A stretch of DNA of 10,905 nucleotides, from positions 1 to 10,905 of the forward strand of contig CALDPL010000351.1 of the NCBI GenBank assembly GCA_937911965.1, written 5' to 3'. This DNA comes from an uncultured Allomuricauda sp. Lineage in GTDB: Bacteria; Bacteroidota; Bacteroidia; Flavobacteriales; Flavobacteriaceae. This document shows, piece by piece, positions 1 through 6,476 of this stretch. Every line of letters starts with the position of its first letter. Positions within the stretch are counted from its first letter, which is position 1. A program made the position numbers and the translations under genes. The notes below the pieces were generated by a model. It made no database searches, had not been told where the DNA came from, and saw only the letters and a list, made by a program, of their open reading frames with translations.

Positions 1-58
1 GCATGTGTTAGGCCTGCCGCTAGCGTTCATCCTGAGCCAGGATCAAACTCTTCATTGT
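1..58 (-). rRNA. rrs: 16S ribosomal RNA, 5' end only
   Basis: Read on the minus strand, the first bases contain the near-universal 27F site (AGAGTTTGATCCTGGCTCAG), which ends at position 32 of the window. It is followed by the GATGAACGCTAGCGGCAGGC segment typical of Bacteroidota 16S. Counting back from E. coli position 8 puts the mature 5' end at about base 58. Only the first 58 nt are in the window and the rest lies to the left. The gene points away from thrS and has its own leader and promoter. The exact mature end is inferred from E. coli numbering. Confidence 0.97.
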
Positions 59-268
59 CAATCTTTCAATAACTTCGAAAGAATCCCGGACAATTACGAA
101 GACCCTTGACGTCAAAATGGTCATCATTCAATTTCTTTTACGCTGTCTCTTGCAATATGTATATGAACTTCTCAATTCCAAAAAATCCCGAAAGGACACA
201 AAAAAAAGAAACCTCTCACGGCCCCTTCGGCACTCTACAAACGCCCTGCCTTATCAGCTAAGCGGGTG
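59..268 (-). promoter_or_regulatory. rRNA operon leader (transcribed spacer upstream of 16S)
   Basis: This non-coding stretch lies between the inferred rRNA transcription start (about base 262) and mature 16S. No reading frame here looks genuine. A 6-bp hairpin (TCTTTC at 62-67 with GAAAGA at 77-82) sits directly upstream of the 16S 5' end. A GTTCATATACATATTG segment on the minus strand is in the place where rRNA leaders carry the boxA antitermination signal and loosely resembles it. The boxA reading is a weak inference. That the region is an rRNA leader follows from its position between the promoter and 16S. Confidence 0.6.
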
Positions 269-301
269 CAAATATAGAAAGCTTTAAATGATACCGCAAA
301 A
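269..301 (-). promoter_or_regulatory. rRNA operon promoter, Bacteroidota type
   Basis: On the minus strand a perfect -7 box TATATTTG (269-276) lies 20 bases downstream of a -33 TTTTG element (297-301, TTG at 297-299). This fits the known Bacteroidota consensus (TTG, about 17-23 bases, TAnnTTTG) recognised by their unusual primary sigma factor. Transcription would start near base 262, giving a leader of roughly 200 nt before 16S, as expected for an rRNA operon. Confidence 0.75.
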
Positions 302-496
302 CTAAATTGAACTTTTTTTCAATAAAAATTCATCTCTCTGATTTGCAGCCTATTAATATACAAAATATTTTTATATTTCCAAAATTATATTACAATATAT
401 TGAATGGGGGACATTTACCGATTGGAAAGGCTACCTATTGTAAGCGTGGATGCAAGTTGGTATCTTTGCCGCCTATCCAAATTACAAATAATATAG
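277..496. other. Divergent intergenic region between the rRNA operon and thrS
   Basis: Together with the leader this makes a gene-free stretch of more than 400 bases. It holds the rRNA promoter at its left end, an AT-rich middle (about 300-420) in which I see no convincing gene, and the thrS promoter at 438-468. A 65-codon open frame starting at 307 runs through the thrS promoter and start, and looks like chance. The rRNA and translation-factor operons are transcribed away from each other from this spacer. Confidence 0.7.
438..468 (+). promoter_or_regulatory. thrS operon promoter, Bacteroidota type
   Basis: TTG at 438-440 is followed after exactly 20 bases by a perfect -7 box TATCTTTG at 461-468. 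The expected start of transcription is about base 475, giving a short leader of roughly 20 nt before the thrS ATG at 497. There is no room for a threonine attenuator or T-box-like leader, so the leader-based ThrS control known from other bacteria is unlikely here. Confidence 0.75.
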
Positions 497-2437
497 ATGA
501 TTGAAATCACATTGCCGGACGGTGCGGTAAAGAAGGTTCCCAAGGGAACCACACCCATGGATATCGCGAAGGGCATCAGCGAGGGATTGGCAAGGAACAT
601 CATTTCCGCCAAATTTGGGGACACCGTTGTGGAAACGGTCACCCCCCTAAGTGAGAATGGCCCCCTTACCCTATATACATGGAACGACCCTGAGGGCAAG
701 AAGGCATTCTGGCATTCCAGTTCCCACGTATTGGCACAGGCCCTGGAAGAGCTGTATCCCGGCATCAAGCTCACCATAGGCCCGGCTGTGGAGAACGGGT
801 TCTATTACGATGTCGACTTTGGGGAGCACACCCTTTCCGACAAGGATTTTCAAAATATCGAACAAAAGGCCCTGGAGATAGCCCGGGGCAAACACGATTA
901 TAGGATGCGTCCGGTCTCCAAGGCCGATGCCCTGGACCATTATAAAAAAGAGGGAAACCAATACAAGGTGGAACTTATCGAGAATTTGGAGGACGGTACT
1001 ATCACATTTTGTGACCACTCCACCTTCACCGACCTTTGTCGGGGAGGGCATATTCCAAATACCGGTCTGATCAAGGCCTTTAAAATATTGAGTGTGGCCG
1101 GGGCCTATTGGCGGGGCGACGAAAAGAACAATCAATTGACCAGGGTCTACGGGATTTCCTTTCCCAAACAGAAGGAACTCACCGAATACCTCCACCTTTT
1201 GGAAGAGGCGAAAAAAAGGGACCATCGAAAACTGGGCAAGGAGCTGGAACTCTTTACCTTTTCACAACGGGTAGGCCAGGGGCTTCCCCTATGGCTTCCC
1301 AACGGCGCAGCCCTTCGGGAACGCCTGGAACAGTTTTTGAAAAAGGCGCAGAAAAAGGCGGGCTACGAAATGGTGGTTACCCCGCACATCGGCCAGAAGG
1401 AACTCTACGTGACCTCGGGGCACTATGCCAAGTATGGGGAGGACAGTTTTCAGCCCATCCATACCCCCAAGGAGGATGAGGAGTTCCTGCTCAAGCCCAT
1501 GAACTGTCCGCACCACTGTGAAATATACAACAGCACCCCCTTCAGCTATAAGGACCTTCCCAAACGTTATGCCGAATTCGGAACCGTTTACAGGTATGAA
1601 CAGAGTGGGGAACTGCACGGTCTGACTCGGGTCAGGGGCTTCACCCAGGACGATGCACATATCTTCTGTACCAACGAGCAGCTCAACGATGAGTTCAAAA
1701 AGGTGATCGACCTTACCCTATATGTATTGGGGTCCCTGGGCTTTGACAATTTTACGGCCCAGGTATCGGTACGGGACCTGGACAATCCGGACAAATATAT
1801 TGGGGATGTGGCCGATTGGGAAAAAGCCGAACAGGCCATTATAGACGCTGCCCGGGAGAAGGGCATCAACTTTGTCGTGGAGCCCGGGGAAGCGGCCTTT
1901 TATGGCCCAAAACTGGACTTTATGGTCAAGGACGCCCTGGGGAGGAACTGGCAATTGGGCACCATACAGGTGGATTACAACCTGCCCAAGCGCTTTGACC
2001 TTACCTATAAGGGAAGTGACAATGAAATGCACCGGCCCGTAATGATACACCGGGCCCCCTTCGGAAGTATGGAACGATTTGTGGCATTATTATTGGAACA
2101 CACCGGTGGAAACTTCCCGCTTTGGTTGATTCCGGTGCAGGTAAGTGTGCTGCCGGTCAGTGAGAAACATGAAAAATATGCCAAAAAAGTTTTGAATTCC
2201 CTGGAAAATCACGAGATTCGCGCGCTCATTGACAACAGGAATGAAACTGTAGGGAAAAAAATCCGGGATACGGAGCTCAAAAAAATCCCCTTTATGCTCA
2301 TTGTTGGGGAGCAGGAAGAAGAATCCGGCACCATTTCGGTTCGGAGGCATGGGGGAGCGGATTTGGGAAAAATGGACCTGGATGCCTTTTCAGACTTGGT
2401 AACTTCTGAAATAAATAGTACCTTAAAGTCGTTCTAA
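497..2437 (+). CDS. thrS: Threonine--tRNA ligase
   Basis: This class II synthetase charges tRNA-Thr with threonine in the cytoplasm. It has 646 aa, the usual full length. A TGS domain (about 1-60) is followed by the editing domain, with H73xxxH77 and C181RGGH185, the site that hydrolyses Ser-tRNA-Thr. The catalytic core has zinc ligands C337 (in MNCPHH), H388 (DDAHIF) and H518 (MIHRAPFG). Motif 2 (TVYRYEQSG...TRVRGF) includes R366, and motif 3 (GSMERFVALLLEH) includes R527. An anticodon-binding domain fills about 545-640. The ATG at 497 lies about 20 bases past the predicted transcription start and gives the conserved N-terminus MIEITLPDG. It is the first gene of the thrS-infC-rpmI-rplT operon. 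Nothing key is missing. Confidence 0.98.
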   Translation: MIEITLPDGAVKKVPKGTTPMDIAKGISEGLARNIISAKFGDTVVETVTPLSENGPLTLYTWNDPEGKKAFWHSSSHVLAQALEELYPGIKLTIGPAVENGFYYDVDFGEHTLSDKDFQNIEQKALEIARGKHDYRMRPVSKADALDHYKKEGNQYKVELIENLEDGTITFCDHSTFTDLCRGGHIPNTGLIKAFKILSVAGAYWRGDEKNNQLTRVYGISFPKQKELTEYLHLLEEAKKRDHRKLGKELELFTFSQRVGQGLPLWLPNGAALRERLEQFLKKAQKKAGYEMVVTPHIGQKELYVTSGHYAKYGEDSFQPIHTPKEDEEFLLKPMNCPHHCEIYNSTPFSYKDLPKRYAEFGTVYRYEQSGELHGLTRVRGFTQDDAHIFCTNEQLNDEFKKVIDLTLYVLGSLGFDNFTAQVSVRDLDNPDKYIGDVADWEKAEQAIIDAAREKGINFVVEPGEAAFYGPKLDFMVKDALGRNWQLGTIQVDYNLPKRFDLTYKGSDNEMHRPVMIHRAPFGSMERFVALLLEHTGGNFPLWLIPVQVSVLPVSEKHEKYAKKVLNSLENHEIRALIDNRNETVGKKIRDTELKKIPFMLIVGEQEEESGTISVRRHGGADLGKMDLDAFSDLVTSEINSTLKSF

Positions 2438-2469
2438 AAAAAATTAAGTTTAACTAAAAAGAATAGGTC

Positions 2470-3027
2470 ATAGCAATACGAAGAAGATTTAAGCCCCAAC
2501 CCAGGAGGGAAAACAAAAACCCCCACAACATCAATGAAAAGATATTGGCCCCGGAAGTGAGGCTGGTAGGAGACAATGTGGAAATCGGGGTGTACCCAAT
2601 TTCCAAAGCAATGGAATTGGCCAGGGAACAGGAATTGGATTTGGTGGAAATTTCACCCAATGCAACTCCCCCGGTCTGTAAGATCATAGATTACAAAAAG
2701 TTTCTTTACGAACAGAAGAAACGGGACAAGGTCCTCAAATCCAAGGCGACCAAGGTCGTGATAAAGGAGATACGGTTCGGCCCACAAACGGACGACCACG
2801 ATTATGAATTCAAGAAACGCCATGCGGAAAAATTCCTGAAGGATGGCGCCAAACTGAAGGCCTATGTCTTTTTTAAGGGAAGGTCGATAGTCTATAAGGA
2901 CCAAGGTGAAATTTTGCTTTTGAAATTGGCCCAGGAATTGGAGGAATTCGGTAAAGTGGAACAGATGCCCAAACTGGAAGGCAAGCGAATGACCATGTTC
3001 ATCGCACCAAAGACCAGTAAAAAATAA
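2470..3027 (+). CDS. infC: Translation initiation factor IF-3, non-AUG start
   Basis: IF3 binds the 30S subunit, blocks early 50S joining and checks the start codon and initiator tRNA. The IF3-N domain (INEKI..PEVRLVG...[22 protein letters not shown]) and the IF3-C domain ([17 protein letters not shown]...GRS...[13 protein letters not shown]) are both complete. The frame opens after a TAG at 2464 and has no ATG, GTG or TTG until TTG at 2545. Starting there would remove the conserved INEKI and the basic arm AIRRRF...RR. I therefore place the start at ATA 2470 (185 aa, M-A-I-R-R-R-F), recalling that E. coli infC starts at AUU so that IF3 represses its own mRNA. ATA at 2476 is a less likely alternative. 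The gene begins 32 nt after thrS stops and is followed 50 nt later by rpmI. Confidence 0.93.
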   Translation: MAIRRRFKPQPRRENKNPHNINEKILAPEVRLVGDNVEIGVYPISKAMELAREQELDLVEISPNATPPVCKIIDYKKFLYEQKKRDKVLKSKATKVVIKEIRFGPQTDDHDYEFKKRHAEKFLKDGAKLKAYVFFKGRSIVYKDQGEILLLKLAQELEEFGKVEQMPKLEGKRMTMFIAPKTSKK

Positions 3028-3077
3028 AGAAAACTGAACGTGGTTCAGCACAATAAGCGGAGTTAAAAACTAGGAAA

Positions 3078-3275
3078 ATGCCCAAGATGCAAACCAAATC
3101 CAGTGCCAAAAAGCGGTTCAAGCTTACCGGTTCTGGTAAAATCAAGAGAAAGCACGCTTTCAAGAGTCACATCCTGACTAAAAAATCGAAAAAGCGTAAG
3201 CTGAAGCTGACCCATTCGACTTTGGTCCATCCATCGGATGAGAACAGCATCAAGGAACAATTGTGTTTAAAATAG
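3078..3275 (+). CDS. rpmI: 50S ribosomal protein L35
   Basis: This is a small basic protein of the large ribosomal subunit, 65 aa, the usual length. It starts [21 protein letters not shown], close to the family signature, and continues with the lysine- and arginine-rich stretch ([21 protein letters not shown]) that packs against 23S rRNA. The ATG at 3078 is preceded by an A-rich stretch and no strong Shine-Dalgarno sequence, which is common in Bacteroidota. It is the third gene of the thrS operon, and the order infC-rpmI-rplT is conserved in most bacteria. Confidence 0.97.
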   Translation: MPKMQTKSSAKKRFKLTGSGKIKRKHAFKSHILTKKSKKRKLKLTHSTLVHPSDENSIKEQLCLK

Positions 3276-3301
3276 TTGTTCCCCGGTACATTATCAATAA
3301 C

Positions 3302-3342
3302 CCTGGAGCCAGGCCATAAAAGTTCCCAAAATGGGACGCCTG
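3302..3342 (+). promoter_or_regulatory. Candidate RNA structure in the rplT leader
   Basis: The 87-nt gap between rpmI and rplT holds a hairpin CCTGG/CCAGG (3302-3306 with 3309-3313) and a hairpin TCCCA-AAA-TGGGA (3324-3336). CAGGC (3310-3314) can also pair with GCCTG (3338-3342) around the second hairpin, which excludes the first. L20 is known to repress its own operon by binding an mRNA structure that mimics its 23S site in E. coli and B. subtilis. That this is such a site is inference from position and folding alone. Confidence 0.35.
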
Positions 3343-3362
3343 CTACAAAAAAATGAAACATT

Positions 3363-3707
3363 ATGCCAAGATCAGTAAATTCAGTTGCTTCAAGAGCTAG
3401 GAGAAAAAAAGTGATGAAGCAGGCCAAAGGCTACTTTGGAAGACGTAAGAACGTTTGGACAGTGGCCAAGAATGCGGTGGAGAAAGCGATGCTTTATGCC
3501 TACCGTGACAGAAGGAACAAGAAGAGAAATTTTCGCTCCCTATGGATTACCCGGATCAATGCCGGGGCCAGATTGCACGGAATGTCCTACTCACAGTTCA
3601 TGGGCAGGATCAAAGCCAATGAAATAGAACTCAACAGAAAGGTTCTTGCGGATTTGGCAATGAACCATCCCGAAGCCTTCAAGGCCTTAGTGGAACGAGT
3701 AAAATAA
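3363..3707 (+). CDS. rplT: 50S ribosomal protein L20
   Basis: L20 is an early-binding 23S rRNA protein needed for assembly of the large subunit, and in several bacteria it also represses its own operon. It has 114 aa, the normal length. It starts [20 protein letters not shown], with the long basic N-terminal extension that threads into 23S rRNA. The globular part (about 60-114) carries the conserved LWI.RINAGAR and MSYS.FM segments. It is the last gene of the thrS-infC-rpmI-rplT operon and is followed 28 bases later by a strong terminator. The upstream gap is longer than the others in the operon and may hold a regulatory RNA fold. Confidence 0.98.
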   Translation: MPRSVNSVASRARRKKVMKQAKGYFGRRKNVWTVAKNAVEKAMLYAYRDRRNKKRNFRSLWITRINAGARLHGMSYSQFMGRIKANEIELNRKVLADLAMNHPEAFKALVERVK

Positions 3708-3735
3708 ATCTTTTAAAAACATACCCCGCTTAGTT

Positions 3736-3767
3736 AAGATCCCGCCTTGTGGCGGGATCTTTGTTTT
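3736..3767 (+). terminator. Rho-independent terminator of the thrS operon, possibly bidirectional
   Basis: A perfect 11-bp stem (3736-3746 with 3751-3761) with a TTGT loop is followed by TTTGTTTT. It lies between the convergent ends of rplT and the yjbQ-type gene. Read on the minus strand the hairpin is equally stable but its following T-run is weak, so termination of the minus-strand gene here is possible but less certain. Confidence 0.9.
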
Positions 3768-3770
3768 GCA

Positions 3771-4193
3771 TTAGTGTCCAAAGGCGGTGATCACCAGTCT
3801 TCTTCCCCGGGCACGGTTTCTGTGCTCACAGAGGTATATGCCCTGCCAGGTACCCAGGTTCGGTCTCCCCCCACTAATGGGGATCTGCAATGAGGAACCC
3901 ATGAGGGAGGCCTTGATGTGGGCCGGCATATCGTCCGAACCTTCATAATTGTGGATATAATAGGCCGCATTTTCAGGAACCATGACATTGATATGGCTCT
4001 CAAAGTCCTCCCGTACCGTTGGATCTGCATTTTCGTTCAGGGTCAGGCCCGCTGAAGTATGTTTGATGAAGACATGCAGCATACCGACCTTGAAATGACT
4101 CATTTCGGGAAGTGCTTCCACCACCGGTTCCGTGATCAAATGAAATCCCCTGGGATAGGGCCTCAATCGAATTTCTTTTTGGTAGAATTCCAT
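3771..4193 (-). CDS. YjbQ / UPF0047 family protein
   Basis: This small soluble protein (140 aa; E. coli YjbQ is about the same size) belongs to the UPF0047 family. Members are often annotated as secondary thiamine-phosphate synthase because some show weak activity of that kind, but the true role is unsettled. Conserved features are visible: VFIKHTSAGLTLNENADP (His45 in HTSA), H92 in PAHIK, and the C-terminal signature PNLGTWQGIYLCEHR with E123 and H124. These histidines and acids probably form the metal or anion site. I start at ATG 4193 (MEFYQKEIRL). A TTG two codons upstream (4199) is possible but gives no better family match. The gene converges on rplT and diverges from the HAD gene. Confidence 0.9.
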   Translation of the reverse strand: MEFYQKEIRLRPYPRGFHLITEPVVEALPEMSHFKVGMLHVFIKHTSAGLTLNENADPTVREDFESHINVMVPENAAYYIHNYEGSDDMPAHIKASLMGSSLQIPISGGRPNLGTWQGIYLCEHRNRARGRRLVITAFGH

Positions 4194-4229
4194 GAACAAA
4201 TAATTATACGCCCCAATTTAAGGCAAACT

Positions 4230-4244
4230 TTACCTTTTTGGTAA
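4230..4244. repeat. Short inverted repeat between divergent genes
   Basis: TTACC and GGTAA flank five T residues in the 99-bp spacer between the yjbQ-type gene and the HAD gene. It lies just upstream of the HAD -7 box, where an operator could sit. It is short and may be chance. Confidence 0.25.
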
Positions 4245-4267
4245 GACAGGACTCAGTGATAAAGGAA

Positions 4268-4275
4268 TATCTTTG
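4268..4275 (+). promoter_or_regulatory. -7 promoter box of the HAD hydrolase gene
   Basis: TATCTTTG matches TAnnTTTG exactly and is the same octamer as the thrS -7 box. No TTG lies 17-23 bases upstream. The nearest, at 4238-4240, is 27 bases away, so the -33 element is weak or absent. Transcription would start about 10 bases before the ATG at 4293. A second perfect match (4281-4288) is too close to the start codon to serve. Confidence 0.5.
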
Positions 4276-4292
4276 CGGTTTAATTTTGAAAC

Positions 4293-5102
4293 ATGGATCT
4301 TTCGAACATCAAAATGGTGGTCACCGATATGGACGGTACTTTGTTAAATTCCGACCACGAGGTCAGCAATCGCTTTTTTGAACTTTATTTGGAACTCAAA
4401 AAAAGGGACATCCAATTTGTGGCGGCCAGTGGAAGACAGTACCATTCCATGGTGGACAAATTGATGCCCATAAAGAATGAAATCATCATTATAGCCGAAA
4501 ACGGTGCCTTGGTCAAAAAACAGGACCGACTGATTCTCAGTACCCCGATCCAACGCTCCGAGGTAAACCGTATCCTCGATTTGGTCGCCCCCCTGGATAA
4601 TGTCCATCCCGTACTCTGTCTACAAGACAATGGCTTTGTCAGTTCCAGATCCGAGGAATTTTTGAAGATGTTGGGAGAGTACTATACCAATTTCAATATT
4701 GTGGAAGATCTAACGGCCGTGGACGGAGAGGTGTTGAAGATAGCAATCTACCACCATGAAAATTCGGAAAAGTACATCTATCCAACGGTCCGCCATTTGG
4801 AAGGGGAAATGAAGGTCAAGGTATCCGGAGCCAATTGGGTGGATGTATCGGACCGCCATGCCCACAAGGGCCATGCCCTGAAAAAGGTAATGGACCACTA
4901 CAATATCTCCTCCGGGGAAATCATGGTTTTCGGGGACTACAACAACGACCTGGAGATGTTGGAGCTTTCCAACTACAGTTATGCCATGGCGAACGCGCAC
5001 CCAAAGGTATTGGAGACCGCTAAATATACCACCTTGAGCAATAATGAATTTGGGGTGGAGCGGGTACTGGAGCAATTGGTGGACGGGATTCCAGTCAAGT
5101 AG
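4293..5102 (+). CDS. HAD superfamily hydrolase, Cof type (class IIB)
   Basis: This is a predicted Mg-dependent phosphatase acting on small phosphorylated metabolites such as sugar phosphates or cofactor phosphates. The precise substrate cannot be read from sequence. All four HAD motifs are present: nucleophile D12 and acid D14 in TDMDGT, S46 in AASGR, K192 in HKGHALKK, and the metal-binding G214DYNND219. The segment from about 85 to 185 is the class IIB cap. Its length of 269 aa is normal for the Cof family. The ATG at 4293 places MDLSNIKMVVTDMDGT in the usual position. It stands alone, divergent from the yjbQ-type gene and convergent with the exported protein gene, 45 bases away. Confidence 0.93.
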   Translation: MDLSNIKMVVTDMDGTLLNSDHEVSNRFFELYLELKKRDIQFVAASGRQYHSMVDKLMPIKNEIIIIAENGALVKKQDRLILSTPIQRSEVNRILDLVAPLDNVHPVLCLQDNGFVSSRSEEFLKMLGEYYTNFNIVEDLTAVDGEVLKIAIYHHENSEKYIYPTVRHLEGEMKVKVSGANWVDVSDRHAHKGHALKKVMDHYNISSGEIMVFGDYNNDLEMLELSNYSYAMANAHPKVLETAKYTTLSNNEFGVERVLEQLVDGIPVK

Positions 5103-5119
5103 TCCCCTACCAATGGGGA
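5103..5119. terminator. Weak hairpin between convergent genes
   Basis: TCCCC (5103-5107) can pair with GGGGA (5115-5119) over a seven-base loop directly after the HAD stop codon. It lies in the 45-bp gap between two convergent genes. Neither strand has a clear T-run after it, so it is at best a weak terminator. Confidence 0.25.
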
Positions 5120-5147
5120 TACTTTGGGGAATGGCTTCGCATTGGAC

Positions 5148-6476
5148 CTAGGTCTTCTGCTTTTTCTTCTTGGCTGCCGGAAACAGTATATTGTTCAGTA
5201 TCAATCGATAGCCCGGGGATGTGGGATGCAGCTCGAGTTCTGTCTTGGGGTCTCCAACCCTATGCTGGTAATCCTCCGGGTCGTGCCCCCCATAGAAGGT
5301 GAAGAACCCCTGACCCACGATTCCATGGCTATATCGGGCCTCCCCATTGATCTTGTTCTCCCCCAATACCAAAACGGTCCGCTTGATCTCATCCCTTGTA
5401 AAAGCCGTGGTCTGCCCCATAAAGCCCTTGACCAGACTGGTGTGGTTCTGGGTCAACATACTGGGGACGGGATCCCATTTGGCCGAAAACTCCATGAGTG
5501 AAAAATAATCCGATTCCTTGGGTACGTTCCCCCTTTTATTGGTCATGTCAATGGAGGAAAATTCATAGCGCATTGGATTTCTCTCCAATACAAAATTGGT
5601 AAATGCAAAGGTATTGCCATAGTCCAGTTTGGACTGATAATTGGCATCGGAGGGATCTCCGTCGAACATGGGCTCACAGATGTCCACCCCTTGGGCAGCC
5701 AGGGCGATGTCAAAACTGTCGGTGGCCGAACACATGGCGAACATAAAGCCCCCACCGACCACATAGTTCCGGATTTTCAGGGCCACGTCCAATTTGGCAT
5801 CCGATACCTTGGAGTACCCCAAATCCCGGGCAAGGGCCTCGGCCTCGAGCTTGGCCTCGATATACCAGGGGGTTGCCCTATAGGCCCCATAAAATTTTCC
5901 GTATTGCCCCGTAAAGTCTTCGTGGTGCAGGTGCAACCAGTCGTAGAGGGCGAGTTTGTCTCCCAAGACCTCCTCATCGTAGAGGGTGACATAGGGGATT
6001 TCCGCATAGGTGAGCACCATGGTGACGGCATCGTCCCAGGGCGGGGTTCCCTTGGGGGAATAAACTGCGATCTGGGGGGCTTTTTCAAGGATCACGGCAT
6101 CCTGGTTTCGGGAAGGACTGCCAATTTCATCCAATAGGGTCTGGGCCTGTCCGTCGGGGAGCACCTCAAAAGATACCCCCCGAATCTGGCATTCCTTGCG
6201 AATGGCCTCCCCATCGGGCATCAAAAAGGAACCGCCTCTATAGTTGAGCAGCCATTGGACCTTTTGTTGTTTGGACAGCAACCAATAGGTGATCCCGTAG
6301 GCCTTAAGGTGGTTCTCCTGCCCCTGATCGTCCATGGGGATCAAGATCATCGAGGCAGGGGCCTGCAGACAGACCAAACCAAATAGCAAGAGGCACAATC
6401 GTTTCAATCCGAGGAAGCTGTATAGGGGTCTGTATGGCAAACGGAAGGCTTTTTTAGAAGGGAATGTCGTTGTCAT
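5148..6476 (-). CDS. Exported protein of unknown function with a GATase1-like Cys/His pattern
   Basis: From ATG 6476 this is a 442-aa protein. An LKRLCLLLFGLVCLQ stretch (hydrophobic core about 27-37) followed by APA and Ser (39-42) looks like a signal peptidase I leader, so the mature protein is probably periplasmic. A TTG nearer the leader (LKRLC) could also be the start. From memory, unverified here, relatives in Bacteroidota carry the name asparagine synthetase B. I see no AsnB features: no N-terminal Cys nucleophile and no SGGxDS loop. The middle reads like a class I glutamine amidotransferase-like fold: IAVYSPKGTPPWDD (about 136-149), a Cys elbow GGGFMFAMCSATDS with C249, and a late GQGFFTFYGGHDPE with H398. 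The ATG overlaps the end of dnaB by 23 bases, so the two are probably co-transcribed. The function is unknown. Confidence 0.85.
   Translation of the reverse strand: MTTTFPSKKAFRLPYRPLYSFLGLKRLCLLLFGLVCLQAPASMILIPMDDQGQENHLKAYGITYWLLSKQQKVQWLLNYRGGSFLMPDGEAIRKECQIRGVSFEVLPDGQAQTLLDEIGSPSRNQDAVILEKAPQIAVYSPKGTPPWDDAVTMVLTYAEIPYVTLYDEEVLGDKLALYDWLHLHHEDFTGQYGKFYGAYRATPWYIEAKLEAEALARDLGYSKVSDAKLDVALKIRNYVVGGGFMFAMCSATDSFDIALAAQGVDICEPMFDGDPSDANYQSKLDYGNTFAFTNFVLERNPMRYEFSSIDMTNKRGNVPKESDYFSLMEFSAKWDPVPSMLTQNHTSLVKGFMGQTTAFTRDEIKRTVLVLGENKINGEARYSHGIVGQGFFTFYGGHDPEDYQHRVGDPKTELELHPTSPGYRLILNNILFPAAKKKKQKT

Noticed and set aside
107..116. Perfect palindrome TTGACGTCAA in the rRNA leader
   Set aside because: Ten bases is too short to stand alone as a protein site claim, and it lies inside a transcribed leader with no partner element.
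307..504. A 65-codon open frame upstream of thrS on the plus strand
   Set aside because: It runs through the thrS promoter and start codon in another frame, has low-complexity AT-driven content rich in Ile, Asn and Tyr, and resembles no family.
2503..2509. AGGAGGG as a ribosome binding site for infC
   Set aside because: No start codon in frame lies 5-12 bases downstream. The bases encode Arg-Arg within the IF3 N-terminal arm, and Bacteroidota rarely use Shine-Dalgarno sites.
2545..2547. TTG 2545 as the infC start
   Set aside because: It would remove INEKI and the basic N-terminal arm, which are conserved in IF3. The frame upstream clearly encodes them.
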